DNA of 64,000 bases. Source: Otis tarda. Taxonomy: Eukaryota > Chordata > Aves > Otidiformes > Otididae. Both the position numbers and the translations under genes were made by a program. Shown here in pieces: positions 1 to 10,975 of the stretch. The stretch is from contig CM048552.1 in NCBI GenBank assembly GCA_026413225.1, positions 64,185,001-64,249,000 of the forward strand, in the 5' to 3' direction. The notes under the pieces were generated by a model. That model was not told where the DNA came from and did no database searches. It was given only the letters and a program-made list of their open reading frames with translations. Position 1 is the first letter of the stretch; each line of letters begins with the position of its first letter.

Positions 1-3000
1 ATTTCTCACTTCTGTTTAAAAGCTGGCTTGCAAGGGATGGACTACCCAGCAGTCAAAGCAGTGACCATGGTTAAGTGTACTCCAAGTTGTGCCATGGCAC
101 CACGCTTCTTCAAACTGCCTACCTGAGATCCTCTCTAGCTACCAGAACTCAGGGGCCTCCCTGCCCCTCCCCAGCGTGTTTCCAGCACCACTGCCCATGG
201 TGATGCCCACAGAGTGGTATTCTCTCATTGCCTGTACATGTGCACTGGAGCAACACCCCCTGCCTTGGCCAAGGGATTTCCTGGCCACGTATGGTGCCGC
301 TCCTGCAAAAGGGGAAAATTTCCTCCCTCAGGTCTTGATCACACCAGTAAATTCATTACATTTGACTTCAGTGATTAGGCAGGCTTAGAGCTGAATAACC
401 TTACTGTATTCAGCCATCAGAGTGCATCTTGTCTCCTGCCTTATTTATAAGGTGCCACATTCCAGTCTCAGCTGCAGTTTCTTGTTTCTCAGACTGCCTT
501 TTTTTTTTTTTCTTAAAAAAAAAAAAAGACAATCTATCCTATGCAGTACACATGTATCTAGTTACCCAGGGAGCAGGGAAGAAAGACAGCTCATTTTAAA
601 AACAACATTCTGATGTAGTACGTGATGACTTCTAGAGTCTAAGCAGGGAGATGCCTTACAACAAAAGGAATTGTTTCAATGCAAACACATCTATAATTCA
701 GGAAACAATTTTATGCTTAGCCCTTTAAAAGCAGTCAGCTTATGCTCCTGGATCCTCCTGTGTGGAGATTTTGGAAATCTAAGAAGGCAGTGATTCTCTT
801 GACACACACATACAAGAAGGTGAATATCTGAGAAAGCGGAAGACACACTTTTGTCAGAAATTTGCTTCTATTATTTTGCCCTTATCCAATAGAAAGAGTA
901 CCCTGACTTGGGAATGCTATTTCAGAGTTCACCCATATGTTAACAGCTCCAGCATTCATATACAAAGTATGTAGAAGCTGTAGCATTTTGACATGCAAGA
1001 AATAAGCACTACTTCTTTTAGCAATATAGCACTACACATGTAATTGCTTCATCTAGAGCCAGCCTCCTTTTGCTGGCGAAGTGTAACACCTGGCTCTTCA
1101 ATTAGTCCCTGTCTAGGAGGCTGCTTGATGTGTAACCCCCAAGTGGTGAAGTGTGCGCCATGGCAAGCCTGGGCTCTGTTATGACAAGTGCTACAGCAAT
1201 TATCTAACTACTAATGCATGAACCACAGCAGCAATCCATTTCTTAGTGTTACACTTGATTTTAATGAGAAAAATCGCCTTTCGGTTCCAACTGACTTAAT
1301 GACCTTCGGTTGTCACTTTTTTCCTCAGCCTGTGGCCGAGCAGAGGGAGAAGGTAGTCCCTGTTCCTACGTGTATTCAGGACTCCAGGTCCTGTCCAGGA
1401 ACTGCAGGATCCAATTGGTTTTGTAGGTATGGAGAAGCTCAAGAAGCTCTTGAGCTTGATGCAGCAGACATGAGTGATTTCTACTTGGATAATTAGGCTC
1501 CAATACATAGTCCCACTTTTCTAGGACGTTTTTCCCTTTATGACATTCATACAAAAAAAAATATGAAAGAAGATAAAATTAGAAAAGCAAAGTTAAGCTG
1601 GCCCCTGGGAATGGAGATCCTGCAGAATGGTTTCCATAAACATTGCTATTTTCTGGGTAGGGAGTTGCAATGCTAGCTATTGAATATCACTGTAATGAGT
1701 AATTATGTACCATGATTAGATGTATCTACTTTTAATAAAGCGAGATGGGTGCCTTTCTTCTCCAAGCTCACTGCTCCCAATATTTATGTCATCCATCTGC
1801 AGGGGCCATCCTATTTCTGCACCTGTGGGGATCACACAGGCTGGTGGGGCATATCCTTCTATTTGCAAACCGTGAGGCTCCAAGAAGTGAGATAAAAGCC
1901 CAAAGTCCTGCAATGCCACCTCTCCCTGCTCCTTAGCCACACGGGAAGTTTTCATTTCAAATCAATGAAAACAATGCCACATCTAAAGCAACGATTGCTA
2001 TAGGCCACAAAATTAATAGCTGTCTTTCCTCTCCTGTCCCCTGCTTCAGCCCTTTACCCAGGACCAGGTTTCTTTTCTTGACTAGAATGGGAAAACTGTT
2101 GTTGATTTACCTATTTTAACAGGAGATGGGTACAGTTGCGAGTTGTTTTCTCCGACAGTCTTGTAACTATTGGAATAGTGTCCTTATCTCCATGGGATGT
2201 TAGAACAGTACATTCATATCAAAGCTAAGAAAAAAGTGAGCTTGCTGGCAGCTAATGGCAGGAAGGAAATGGAACATAATTTTATTTAAATTTGATTTTA
2301 AATAATCTTCAATCCTCTTTGCTTTTCCTTCCTTTTTTTTTTTCTCTGTCCTTTTCAGACCTTCCTTACTGAAGTCTTTGATCACTTCTTCTTTCCTTAG
2401 CTCATGCTACCTTCATTTTTGACTGGAAAGGGGAAAATCCTTGCCCCTGGGACACATGTGCTTGATCAGTCATAGAGGGCTGGGTCTCCTCTGACCATGC
2501 CCAGACATGGGCAGGGAATGTTGAAATTCTGCTGTACTAGGGCTGAGTTGGACCTGCAGCAGTAAAGGCACCTCTGAAGGTAGCTGTAACATCTCGGGAT
2601 TAAATAGACGGACAGTGTTGATGGATTTGGCTATTTCACACCTGAGGGGTTGAGTTTGACCTTTTCAGACTTAGTTTTAGTATCAATAGGGAAAAAAAAA
2701 ATCTACTCTCACATTCCTTTGCTTTATGCTTTTTCCATTAAATAATCTTCGCCTGGGCAAATGTGATTTTGTTGCTCCATTACGTGCTTGTAAGAAGTGT
2801 CAGCTGCTTCCAACTGGTGAGTGAGTGTGCTGGTCTCTTGCACAAAATGTCTGGCCCTGCTAACTGTCAGGTTTTCTGCTCAGCATGTACCTCAGAAAAA
2901 TCACAGGGAAATGGCAGAGGCTTATCAGGTTTTTTTTTTGTTCCGTTTACATCACTGCAGAGTGATTCTCTTCCATCTGCATCCTTTGATCATGCAACAG

Positions 3001-4260
3001 CTTTGAGAGAAAAGAAAATAAGTGGCTGAGCCTTCAAAGCACTAAGCAGCTCTTGGGAGCTTTGTCTCTCTCCAGCTTACTGCTGCACCTCACAGATCTA
3101 GGGAAAGGGAAAGATGCCGTATGTGCAGAAAGATCCAACTATTGCCTTACTGGCAAAAGTAACGTCTCTTTGGAGGCTACCTAGTCCATACACTCCACCG
3201 TGTGCCAGGCGGAGTGTCAAAGACATGCAGACATCAGGGAGCCTGTATGAGCTGCCTTCCTCTCTTAAGGGCTCTTCCAAGCTCTTTTTGCTTCTCCTCC
3301 TGGTGCTGGGTCAGGGGGCAGCTCCAGGGTGGGGATTCCTGCCTGTTCCCTCTCAAAGCAGCGGGAGTGGGGCTACCCTTTGTAATGGGTGCCATCTAGC
3401 TGCCCTTATACCGTGTGTTGCCTATGCTCTATGTCCTGTAACTCTATTGGAAAATAGAGTTACAGGAGGGTTACAATCCCTTTCCAAAAGGACTTGGGAG
3501 CTGCCAGCCTTGGCTGCTGGCCTGTCAGGGTGCAGCGCACCGGGGAGGGGAACCTGGAATATGACTGCCAGTGTTTCTATAAATCTCTGCAAGATGAAAC
3601 GTGCTTTCACAGTGTGAAGTGAAGGTTATTTTTCTTCTACCCGTATTATTTTGAGCTGTAAACCCCATGCCAGTCACTTTGGATGCAGCCAGCTTTTTGG
3701 AAGCGGGAGGCTTTGGAAAGATTTTGGAAAGCCTAGCCAATGATATAGCTGAGGACTCGTATTCTGCATCTCCCACACAAACCTTCTGGCAGTCCGTGGA
3801 GGTTTCAGTGTCCTCTCTGAGTCAGTGAGCAGAACTCTTCGCTACAAACTATGGGCCTGCCTTTGTGCCACTGTTACCGCTACTTTGCTTCTGCACAGCT
3901 TTTAGAATGGCCATGGCTTTGCAGCCTTGCACTGGGAAAAAACAGGATGCATGGTAGGAAAACACGGTTCTCCTATGGACACAAATACTCATCAAGCTGC
4001 AAGTGTGTTCTAATGAAAAATGCAATGTACGTAAGGACTGAACCTGGTTTATGAGACTGTCACTGCTAGCTCCGTAGGGATTTATTCTGAGCAAAAAGTC
4101 ACCCATTGTTTTATTGCAAAACATAAAGGTTATGCAAGAAATTATTATTGTTTAATGATATGCTTCTGTCTTTTCACAGTTTACAAGTCTAACTGTGCAT
4201 TACATGGTTGTGTCACAGAATAGGGAAAGCACTTGCTGTGTGTTATAATTCATCAGCGTC
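1..4260. other. Intergenic stretch, no recognisable gene
   Basis: I see no exon, RNA gene or recognisable transposon here. The longest ATG-initiated frame (3114-3617, plus, 167 codons) has no family resemblance, and a frame of that size is expected by chance in a window this long. The stretch holds a T-run followed by an A-run (about 499-527), a 10-bp inverted repeat with a 3-nt loop (1435-1457) and a perfect 15-bp-stem hairpin (3434-3467, listed separately). It is AT-rich and CpG-poor, as expected for bird intergenic DNA. Confidence 0.6.
3434..3467. repeat. Perfect inverted repeat, 15-bp arms, 4-nt loop
   Basis: The left arm TCCTGTAACTCTATT (3434-3448) is followed by GGAA and then by its exact reverse complement (3453-3467). 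No mismatch is present. No transposon family is recognised around it and no target-site duplication is evident. The hairpin is too short for a typical microRNA precursor. It could be a chance or replication-slippage palindrome, or a remnant of a small inverted-repeat element. Confidence 0.85.
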
Positions 4261-4271
4261 TCTCTCTGGTG

Positions 4272-4465
4272 GTACTGTGGTACAGGGATAGAGCAGAAGG
4301 CTGCAAATCAAGGGGTTGAGGGTTTTTTTTTCCTGACACTTGAGTCATTGAGTAAGTTTGGGTAAGTCACTTAACCTTCCTGTGCCTCAGTGTCCTTATC
4401 TGTAGAATGAGGATAATGTCACCTCCCCATACACACACAGGTGAGGTGCTTTATGTTGAGAGGCC
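4272..4465 (+). mobile_element. MIR SINE fragment (ancient)
   Basis: The core reads like the MIR consensus in sense orientation: a stretch like GGTAAGTCACTTAACC, then TGTGCCTCAGTGTCC, then TTATCTGTAGAATGAGGATAAT, at about 4354-4420. The upstream part (about 4272-4330) resembles the tRNA-derived head with an eroded B box, interrupted by a short T-run. The match to the core is strong for so old a family. MIRs predate the split of mammals and birds, and surviving bird copies are few, so this is a fossil at least as old as early amniotes. It contains no gene. Confidence 0.85.
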
Positions 4466-6799
4466 AAAACCTGCTGTATATTAACTATTTATGAGTTTTT
4501 TGTCATGCTTTGTAATGTTGCTCCCATATAGTATTCTGCTTCTTTTGGAACCATTTTTTGAAGGATGGTGGGAGTAGCCCTGTCCCATGCTTTTTAGTTT
4601 AGCCGGCTTAAATTGAGACAGTGAAGAGTGCTGGAGGACAAGTTTCTAATGAGCTAGTTTGCACTTCTCGTGCTTGATTTCTATGTTTGAGCTGTCTTGT
4701 ATTAAAAATTTTAACTCAGGTAATGTTTCCAGTCAATAAAAGCATTCAGGTGGTTGTCCTCCCTCCAGAGAATAATATTTTGCTGAATTTCAGAGCAGTT
4801 GTGTTCCATTATATTGAGTTCGTAGAGCACAGTGTGTTTCATTTGGGAGAGCCTGTCTCAGAAATACCTCTTTCTCTCACCTCTATCCTGTCATTGAGGT
4901 ATCACAGGATCTTTTCCAACAACCCAGAAATCACCACTTGAGTTTGTTGATGCAAAAGGTTTCTGGGGAATGAAGGCAAACGTCTGAGCAAGCAGACTCT
5001 CTGGCCTTCACACTAGTATCTCCTCTGGCCACTTGGCAAATGAGAGATGAAAACTGATAAAGAATGAGGACAACAGTTAGCGAAGAGTTAGGGAGCTGGA
5101 GGTGTCTCCTGAAAAAAAGGAACACGGCTAAGAGGGAGTTGTCAGATGGGATGGTGATGAACAGGCTCATGATGGAAAGGCTGAGTTTCCATCAGGAGTG
5201 GATATGAACTTGCAGTTTCCTGGAGATGATGGAGGAAGGATAAAAGACAGATCCTGATCTCCTCTGCACTGAATTCACTCCAGGTGAACCAAAGTTTGAC
5301 AGAGGTCAGAATCTGGACCACTCCATCATGTGTTTAGCCCCCTTAGCAGAGCAGTAAAACTAAATAACAAATGCATGTATTCAGCCAACATTTCATGGGC
5401 ATCCAGAGTTCCAGTATTTGTACATATCCTATTATTTGAACCCACATCTGTTCCAGGAGTTGTAATAACATCACAAAGGGCTCTTTTATGCTGCCTGACC
5501 CCGTGCATAATGCCCCGGAGCTGTGCATCATGAGGCTGCCAGCTGGCAAAAGGAATCCGAGGCATGCAGCAGCACCCATGAAATGAAGCTATATGTTTAA
5601 CAGAGAATCAAGATCCAGGTAATCAGCAGTGAGGGGGGATACGGGAAGCAGGAGGGATTTTTTTTTGTAACAAAATGAGAAAGTATTTTCTTCCCTGATT
5701 TTCTTGCATTTCCTCTTTATACAAAGTGTCTTGATCACTGTGTTGCTAAACAAGGAGGTTTTGAACTGGGGGAAGGAGGAAATGTGTATACAGTGAAAGA
5801 GCTGGTTACTGTTCCTTTTGGACACTTTTTCTGTATTGTGACTTGTGTGGAAATGTACAGAATAAAAGTGAAGAAGCACATGCCTTGGCTGGGCTGAGTT
5901 TCCTTGTCTTATTTGCCAGTGGAGCTAGGTTGCTCTTTCTGGCAGAGGGATAAGACTGGTCTGACCTAAAAGCTGTGGAGAATTAGGGGGGAGCGGAGGA
6001 AAGGGATGCAAGGGTCAAAATTCTGTGTGTGTGGTAGGGCAGGGAGTGGATGGGAAGGGAGCGTTAGGCCTTTGGATAAGCCAACTTTAAGCTCACAGTA
6101 ACAAAAAAAGGTTAATGATAGCCTTAATATTTCCCGGGAAATCTTCTTGGTCCCTCCATCTGGGTCCCCCCCAATCCACTCAGATTGTCAGCACAGCATT
6201 CGTTGTGTGCGGGAGAGATCTAGCAGAGATTAGCAGGACTGTAATGTAGGCACATAGGTCACCTCAGGGTTTTAGCTATGCATCTCAGGAGCTTTTCTCC
6301 AGCATGCTCTCTGATTCACTCCCTAATTTAGCTTAGATTCTCAGTTTAATGCTATTTTAGACTAATGCATGAGCATATAATGGCTCTGTTTGTTTCTGCC
6401 CAGCTGTGGGTGGTTGAAGAAATTTCTGTCATGTCCATTGCTGGCTTTCTTGCCTTCAGCAGCTGCCCTCCCTGCCCCGCTCAGGAGCTTCTGCCCTGTT
6501 TCTGACACCAGGTTTTTGTGGCCTCTCTCCTGTGCAAGTTGATATTTCCTAACAGTTCCCCTGCCTCTACTCTCTCATCCTGAAACTGTATTTCTGTATC
6601 GTTTTGCGATGTTTCCTTTGCCCTGTCTCTCTGGGACAGGGCCTGCCGCAAAACCACCTCCCTCGCACATGGTTCTGGCTCCCCCCTCCAGTCCAAGCCT
6701 TTTGATGCTTACCGCTGCTGCCAACAGCCAGCTGTGTGCTTGTCTCTTTTAAAGGATATCTTAAGCCCCCTTTTCCTGCTGTCTCAGACAGCCTAGGCA

Positions 6800-6819
6800 T
6801 ATTATTATTAATAATAATA
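6800..6819. repeat. 20-bp perfect palindrome of ATT/AAT triplets
   Basis: Three and a bit ATT units run directly into AAT units, giving TATTATTATT followed by its exact reverse complement with no spacer. It is a low-complexity trinucleotide repeat that inverts at its centre. Similar ATT/AAT patches occur near 12,186, 46,412 and 54,085. Confidence 0.85.
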
Positions 6820-7370
6820 GTGCTAAAAAGGCTAACTGTTCTGCCTGTGCAGGACTGGACAGAGCTGGATGAGGATGCAGTCCAGTTGTGAGTTACACCA
6901 GGCCTTTCTGCACAGCGAGAAAGGACAATCAAGAGTAGCTTTGATGTTCATAAGCACTGGGGTACAAAGCACTAACTTCCCTGGGGTCCTTCGCAGTAGC
7001 AAGCTGCACCAAATGGCTGCCAGCTGCTCTCTGGGAATGTCCATGGAGAAGAGATGCTTTTTGATGTGCTCAGAGCTGCCCTCGCAGCAACATCTGGAGG
7101 TGTCCCACCACTTGCAGGCAGGGCTGCTTAGTGCTGCGTTTGAAAAATTTGGAAGTACAGCTTTACATCCTACTGGTTTTGCACCCCAAATTCTTGAACG
7201 TGTACGGCCTCGCACGTGTATGTAGCTCTGAAGAGAGTCCAACTGTTGCTTCGCTCATCCATCATAATCTGCCCTTGTTCCTCAGCATTTCAGCTGTGTT
7301 ATCTGCTTCAGGCTGATTTCTAGCCAACTTACCCTACAAAAATCTTTCATGAAGTTGGCGAAATTAATGT

Positions 7371-7422
7371 ATGTGTGTGTGTGTGTGTGTATATATATAC
7401 ACACACACACACATATATATAT
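7371..7422. repeat. Composite (TG)n-(TA)n-(CA)n-(TA)n microsatellite with perfect self-complementary core
   Basis: A TG run (7371-7390) passes into a TA run (7391-7399), then a CA run (7400-7412), then TA again (to about 7422). Because TG and CA are complementary, positions 7376-7413 form a 38-nt perfect palindrome centred in the TA block. Alternating purine-pyrimidine tracts of this kind are known to favour Z-DNA and cruciform extrusion, and are usually length-polymorphic. Confidence 0.95.
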
Positions 7423-8899
7423 AAATATCCTTCTCATGGGCTAATACACTTTCTTAAGTGGGGAACTCCCTTCTCCATGCAACCTTTGTTTACATACGAA
7501 ATGCAACAACTTTCAACTGTTTCTTTACAAAGCTAAGCCTTTCATAGTAGGAATTTAACTACAATGAAAAAAAAGCCATTCTTAGGAGAAAAAAAAAAAA
7601 AGAATTCTGACAGAAATAATTTGCTTTGAAAAAAACCCACCACAACGCCTGCAATTTCACTGCAGCCAAGTGACTTCAGTATTTCCCTGTAGTTAATACG
7701 TGGTTCTGTCTCACAAGGGATCTTTAAAACTAGGTAGTGATGCTTGTAAGAGATGTTGCCAAGGTTATTAAGTTTAAAAATAGGTAAATATTGGAAGTGG
7801 TTCCATAACTTCAAGGTGTTGGGTCTCATATTTTCACATTCAAGGGTTGATATTAATACATGAGTATTATATTTGCAGGCATATTAGTTCACAGCAGGCA
7901 TACCATAGGACAAGGAAACCTTCAGAGCTGCTCTCTCTCTTCACCTATCCCATTTGTCCATAATCAAGTGGCACTAGGGATGTGTGTGTCTGCGTGTGTG
8001 TTTGTCAGGAACTGTTTTTAAGAATGTCTAGTTAAAATGAGTGTGCCAGCTCCATGGATCCTGCTGCTCTCATTTGGTAAGGCAAGCAATCCCACAGGTA
8101 AGAAGGTGAGCTGTGAATCCCAAGACCCAGAAAAATAAAGATTTTGTGTCCCGTGGATGCGAAATGGGAGTTTCCTGCTGGGACTTAAAGTCAGATGAAC
8201 AATCTGTAGTGTGATAGGAAGCCAGGTGAAGCACTGCCTGGTTAATATCTGTAATCAATTTGCTATCCAATCACTGTCAGAAGAATTTTTGACTGCAGTC
8301 TAGTCTGTTCTACATTTGCCATCAAAGCACTTAATGGCTTGGCAAGAAACTGCACAGGATAATTCCCTCTCAATTGAGAGGTCTTGGCTTTGGGATGCAG
8401 CATTCTGCAGAAGTTAGAGGAAGGCAGGAGGCTTCTCACCAAAGGGTGGGTGTTGGTCGGTTCAAATGGATGTTCTGGACAAAAGGCGGAGGGCACATAG
8501 CAGTTGGAGGGGTTTTTGTTGTTGTTGCTGTTTGTTTTGGTTTTTTAAGGGTGCCAGGAGAATGGAGAAGAGATTTTAAAACGAAATAGTAAGATTTAAA
8601 AGGTAGCTCTGAACGGTATTTTAGATCCTGAAGCCTCATTCAGCCTGAACCACCATGAGTCAAAAAATGTTGTTATGTGATTCAGACTAGTGTGTGGTGT
8701 CTAGAATTTGGGGGTTTGTTGCTGACATAAGGCTGAGGATTGTGTCTGCTAGAAATAGGGTGTTATTACCTGCCTGCTTCTGTTAATGCATGTACATACC
8801 GCATAAACTTATTTGCTGACAGAACTGATGATATTCTAAAAAGCTCTGGTCTTTCTCATTCCATTTATGAATACATATTTAGCTCCAGGAGTATCTGCA

Positions 8900-8990
8900 T
8901 TTTGCTAATGGGTCTCAGTATCATCCCTGAAGTAGGTAATATTGGGATGCAAGGCACCATATAAATTTAAGAGGTCGTTATTCTGGCTAT
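8900..8990 (+). mobile_element. Possible ancient SINE tail (MIR-like)
   Basis: The segment around 8945-8985 reads 'gatgcaaggcaccatataaat' followed by 'ggtcgttattctgg'. This resembles the 'aaagcgctatataaat...aggtattatt' tail shared by several old amniote SINEs and L2-type LINEs. The upstream part is too eroded to place. Boundaries are approximate and a chance match is possible. Confidence 0.3.
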
Positions 8991-10700
8991 TCATTCTTTT
9001 TCCTTGTTTCTCCCTTCTGCCCTTTACCAAATGTAAGATGGAAGAGCAGATATAATCAATTGTGTCCAAGATGATTGCAGAATAAGGAGGTCACTGGGTA
9101 ACTAACAGTTTCTCAGTGCAACACAGCTATTAAAAGTTCGCCATAGTCTTTTCAGTCACTTAAGCTTTTCCTTTTTGATTTTCAGTTATGTGCCACCTAA
9201 TGTTGCAGTGAGGGCCTTAAATCTGATATATATTCACAGATGTGACCAGAATTACTGTTATGGTAAACCAATGGACAGCTTGCAAGTTGAAGCTGGTAGA
9301 CTGAAAACTCTGCAGATCATTTGGGACTTTTCCTCCTTTAATAACGGTGATCAGACCTGTAGCCAGAAGTTAAGCATCTGTGTGCATATGTGAGGGAAAG
9401 AGAATAAGGGATAATTAGGATTAGAATTTGGAATATTAATACTCTCCAACCTTCTCATGCTTAAGATTTATTTTTTTAAAGCTTCTATAATGTTCTATGT
9501 TCTGATTTTGAAAAGTCAGCAATATAGTATCTGGATTATCTTTTTTTTTTTTTTTTTAATAATTAGCATACAGTGATATTAATCTTTCCAGAATATAGAT
9601 TCACAGGTCCTTTTAAATTACAGTCTTTTTCAGTGCCTTAACTCAGTCATCCAAAAAAAAGACATCTGTAAAAATTACTATATGTGTCTGAAGGCCTTGG
9701 ATCCAAGGACTTGGGAATGGTGGATAATTCAGAAACATCATTGCAATTGGACAGAGGTAGTTCTTCTGCTTCAGATTATTTCTTGCTACCTGTCTCTTGG
9801 GGAGATGAAGCTTTTTGATGTTAGAAATGAACTTTCTGTTTCCAGACTGCGATGCTTAGTTGTAACCGTCTCAGATCTGTGCTTTTGTCTTACTCAGACA
9901 TACTGAACCTCTCAGTTGCTGCTTCCTTTCTTTCCTAACCAGTAAGAGAGTTTTTTGTGGCTCTTTGCCATGTATCCTCACTAGATCACATAAACAACAC
10001 AAGCAAACAAAAGCAGGTGACTACGGGCTTCCTTCGGACACACAGCAAGTGATGTTTTTTCTACTCATGTGGAAAGAAAGCTCACTTAGGTTCTCCAGCC
10101 ACAGCATGTAGTCAATGCTCAATGGATCGTTTCACAGGAGAGGAGATGGATGCTATGAACTCAGTGTATTCTCTGGTGGCTGTTTGCTCACAGGCAAAGC
10201 ATGCAGCATCCTCTTCTGCTAAACACTGCAGAGCTCCTTAATTGCAGGGGGTAAGTTTTTTGCTCAAGGTTTCCAGGTCTGCCACCACTGGGAGACTTGC
10301 TCAGAGCTCTTCCAAGTCAGGGAATGTCTAGCTACTCTACCCACAGTTATCTGGGGAAGGAAGGAAGAGGCCAGCTCTCACTGAGTGACTGATTGCCTTC
10401 ACAAATTGTCTTTGCTGTTCCTAGATATCTCACACCAGAAATAGGCTTAACTGCACCTCCTGTTTAATGTGAGAGATGGGTTCTGGCTCACCAACTGTGC
10501 ACAGATCTATGAGTCTGCTGAATCCAAGATAGACGTGGGAGTCACCATGAGTAACCTCCCAACAAGAAGGCTTTAGGAATTGTAGCAAGCTGTCTGGATC
10601 CCAAAGCTGCAGTCTGGCAATGTGCAGACTTTCATGACAAACCTATGTGCTTATTAAAACACACACTGAATTTCTATTGCTGTGAAAGATAAACATAGGC

Positions 10701-10820
10701 TAACTTAGGTTGGTAGGGACATCTGGTCCAACCCCACACTCAAATCAGGGTCAACTTCAAAGTTAGGTCAGAGTGCTCAGGGTAGGACCATTATTTAGGT
10801 CTTATCGAGGCCTTCCTTGG
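10701..10820 (-). mobile_element. CR1 LINE 3' fragment (old, diverged)
   Basis: Read on the minus strand this matches the 3' untranslated end of CR1. The plus strand shows TTGGTAGGGACATCTGGTCC, then AACCCCACACTCAAATCAGGGTC, then ACTTCAAAGTTAGGTCAGAG and GCTCAGGG, all landmarks of the 3'-terminal CR1 region. The terminal octamer repeats are eroded, and the fragment is more diverged than the copies at 32.2 and 38.9 kb, so it is probably older. CR1 copies are usually 5'-truncated, as here. No coding capacity remains. Confidence 0.75.
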
Positions 10821-10887
10821 GTTTATATAAAAACAGAAAGAAAGAGAAAAGTACTTGCTGCAAGGCACTGAGAGCATGAATAGACAA

Positions 10888-10975
10888 ATGGGCCGTTATC
10901 ATCCCCACTTTGTTAATCTGAGGCAACATGACATGTGTGTGACTTGTAGAGTTGGGGACTGAACATGCCACAGCC
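10888..10975 (-). mobile_element. Probable MIR SINE fragment, antisense
   Basis: The plus strand reads CCGTTATCATCCCCACTTTG, then AATCTGAGGCAACATGACA, then a GTGTGTGACTTG stretch and AGAGTTGGGGACTGAACA. The order fits the reverse complement of the MIR core ('attatccccattttacagatgaggaaactgaggca...gtcacacagc...gagccgggattcgaacc'). Internal gaps are needed. It lies only about 70 bp from a CR1 fragment. Confidence 0.5.

Larger units (their letters stand above)
4466..10700. other. Intergenic stretch, no recognisable gene
   Basis: No exon with convincing coding character was found. The stretch contains a 20-bp perfect ATT/AAT palindrome (6800-6819), a composite TG/TA/CA microsatellite (7371-7422), a T/G-rich low-complexity patch (about 8511-8547), a T17-18 run (about 9541-9558) and a weak SINE-tail-like segment (about 8900-8990). 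The open frames seen are short and match nothing I know. Confidence 0.55.

Noticed and set aside
3114-3617. 167-codon ATG-initiated plus-strand frame with a hydrophobic LFLLLLLVLG segment
   Set aside because: About one frame of this length is expected by chance in 64 kb over six frames. It matches no family, it spans the 15-bp hairpin, and no promoter or splice context supports it.
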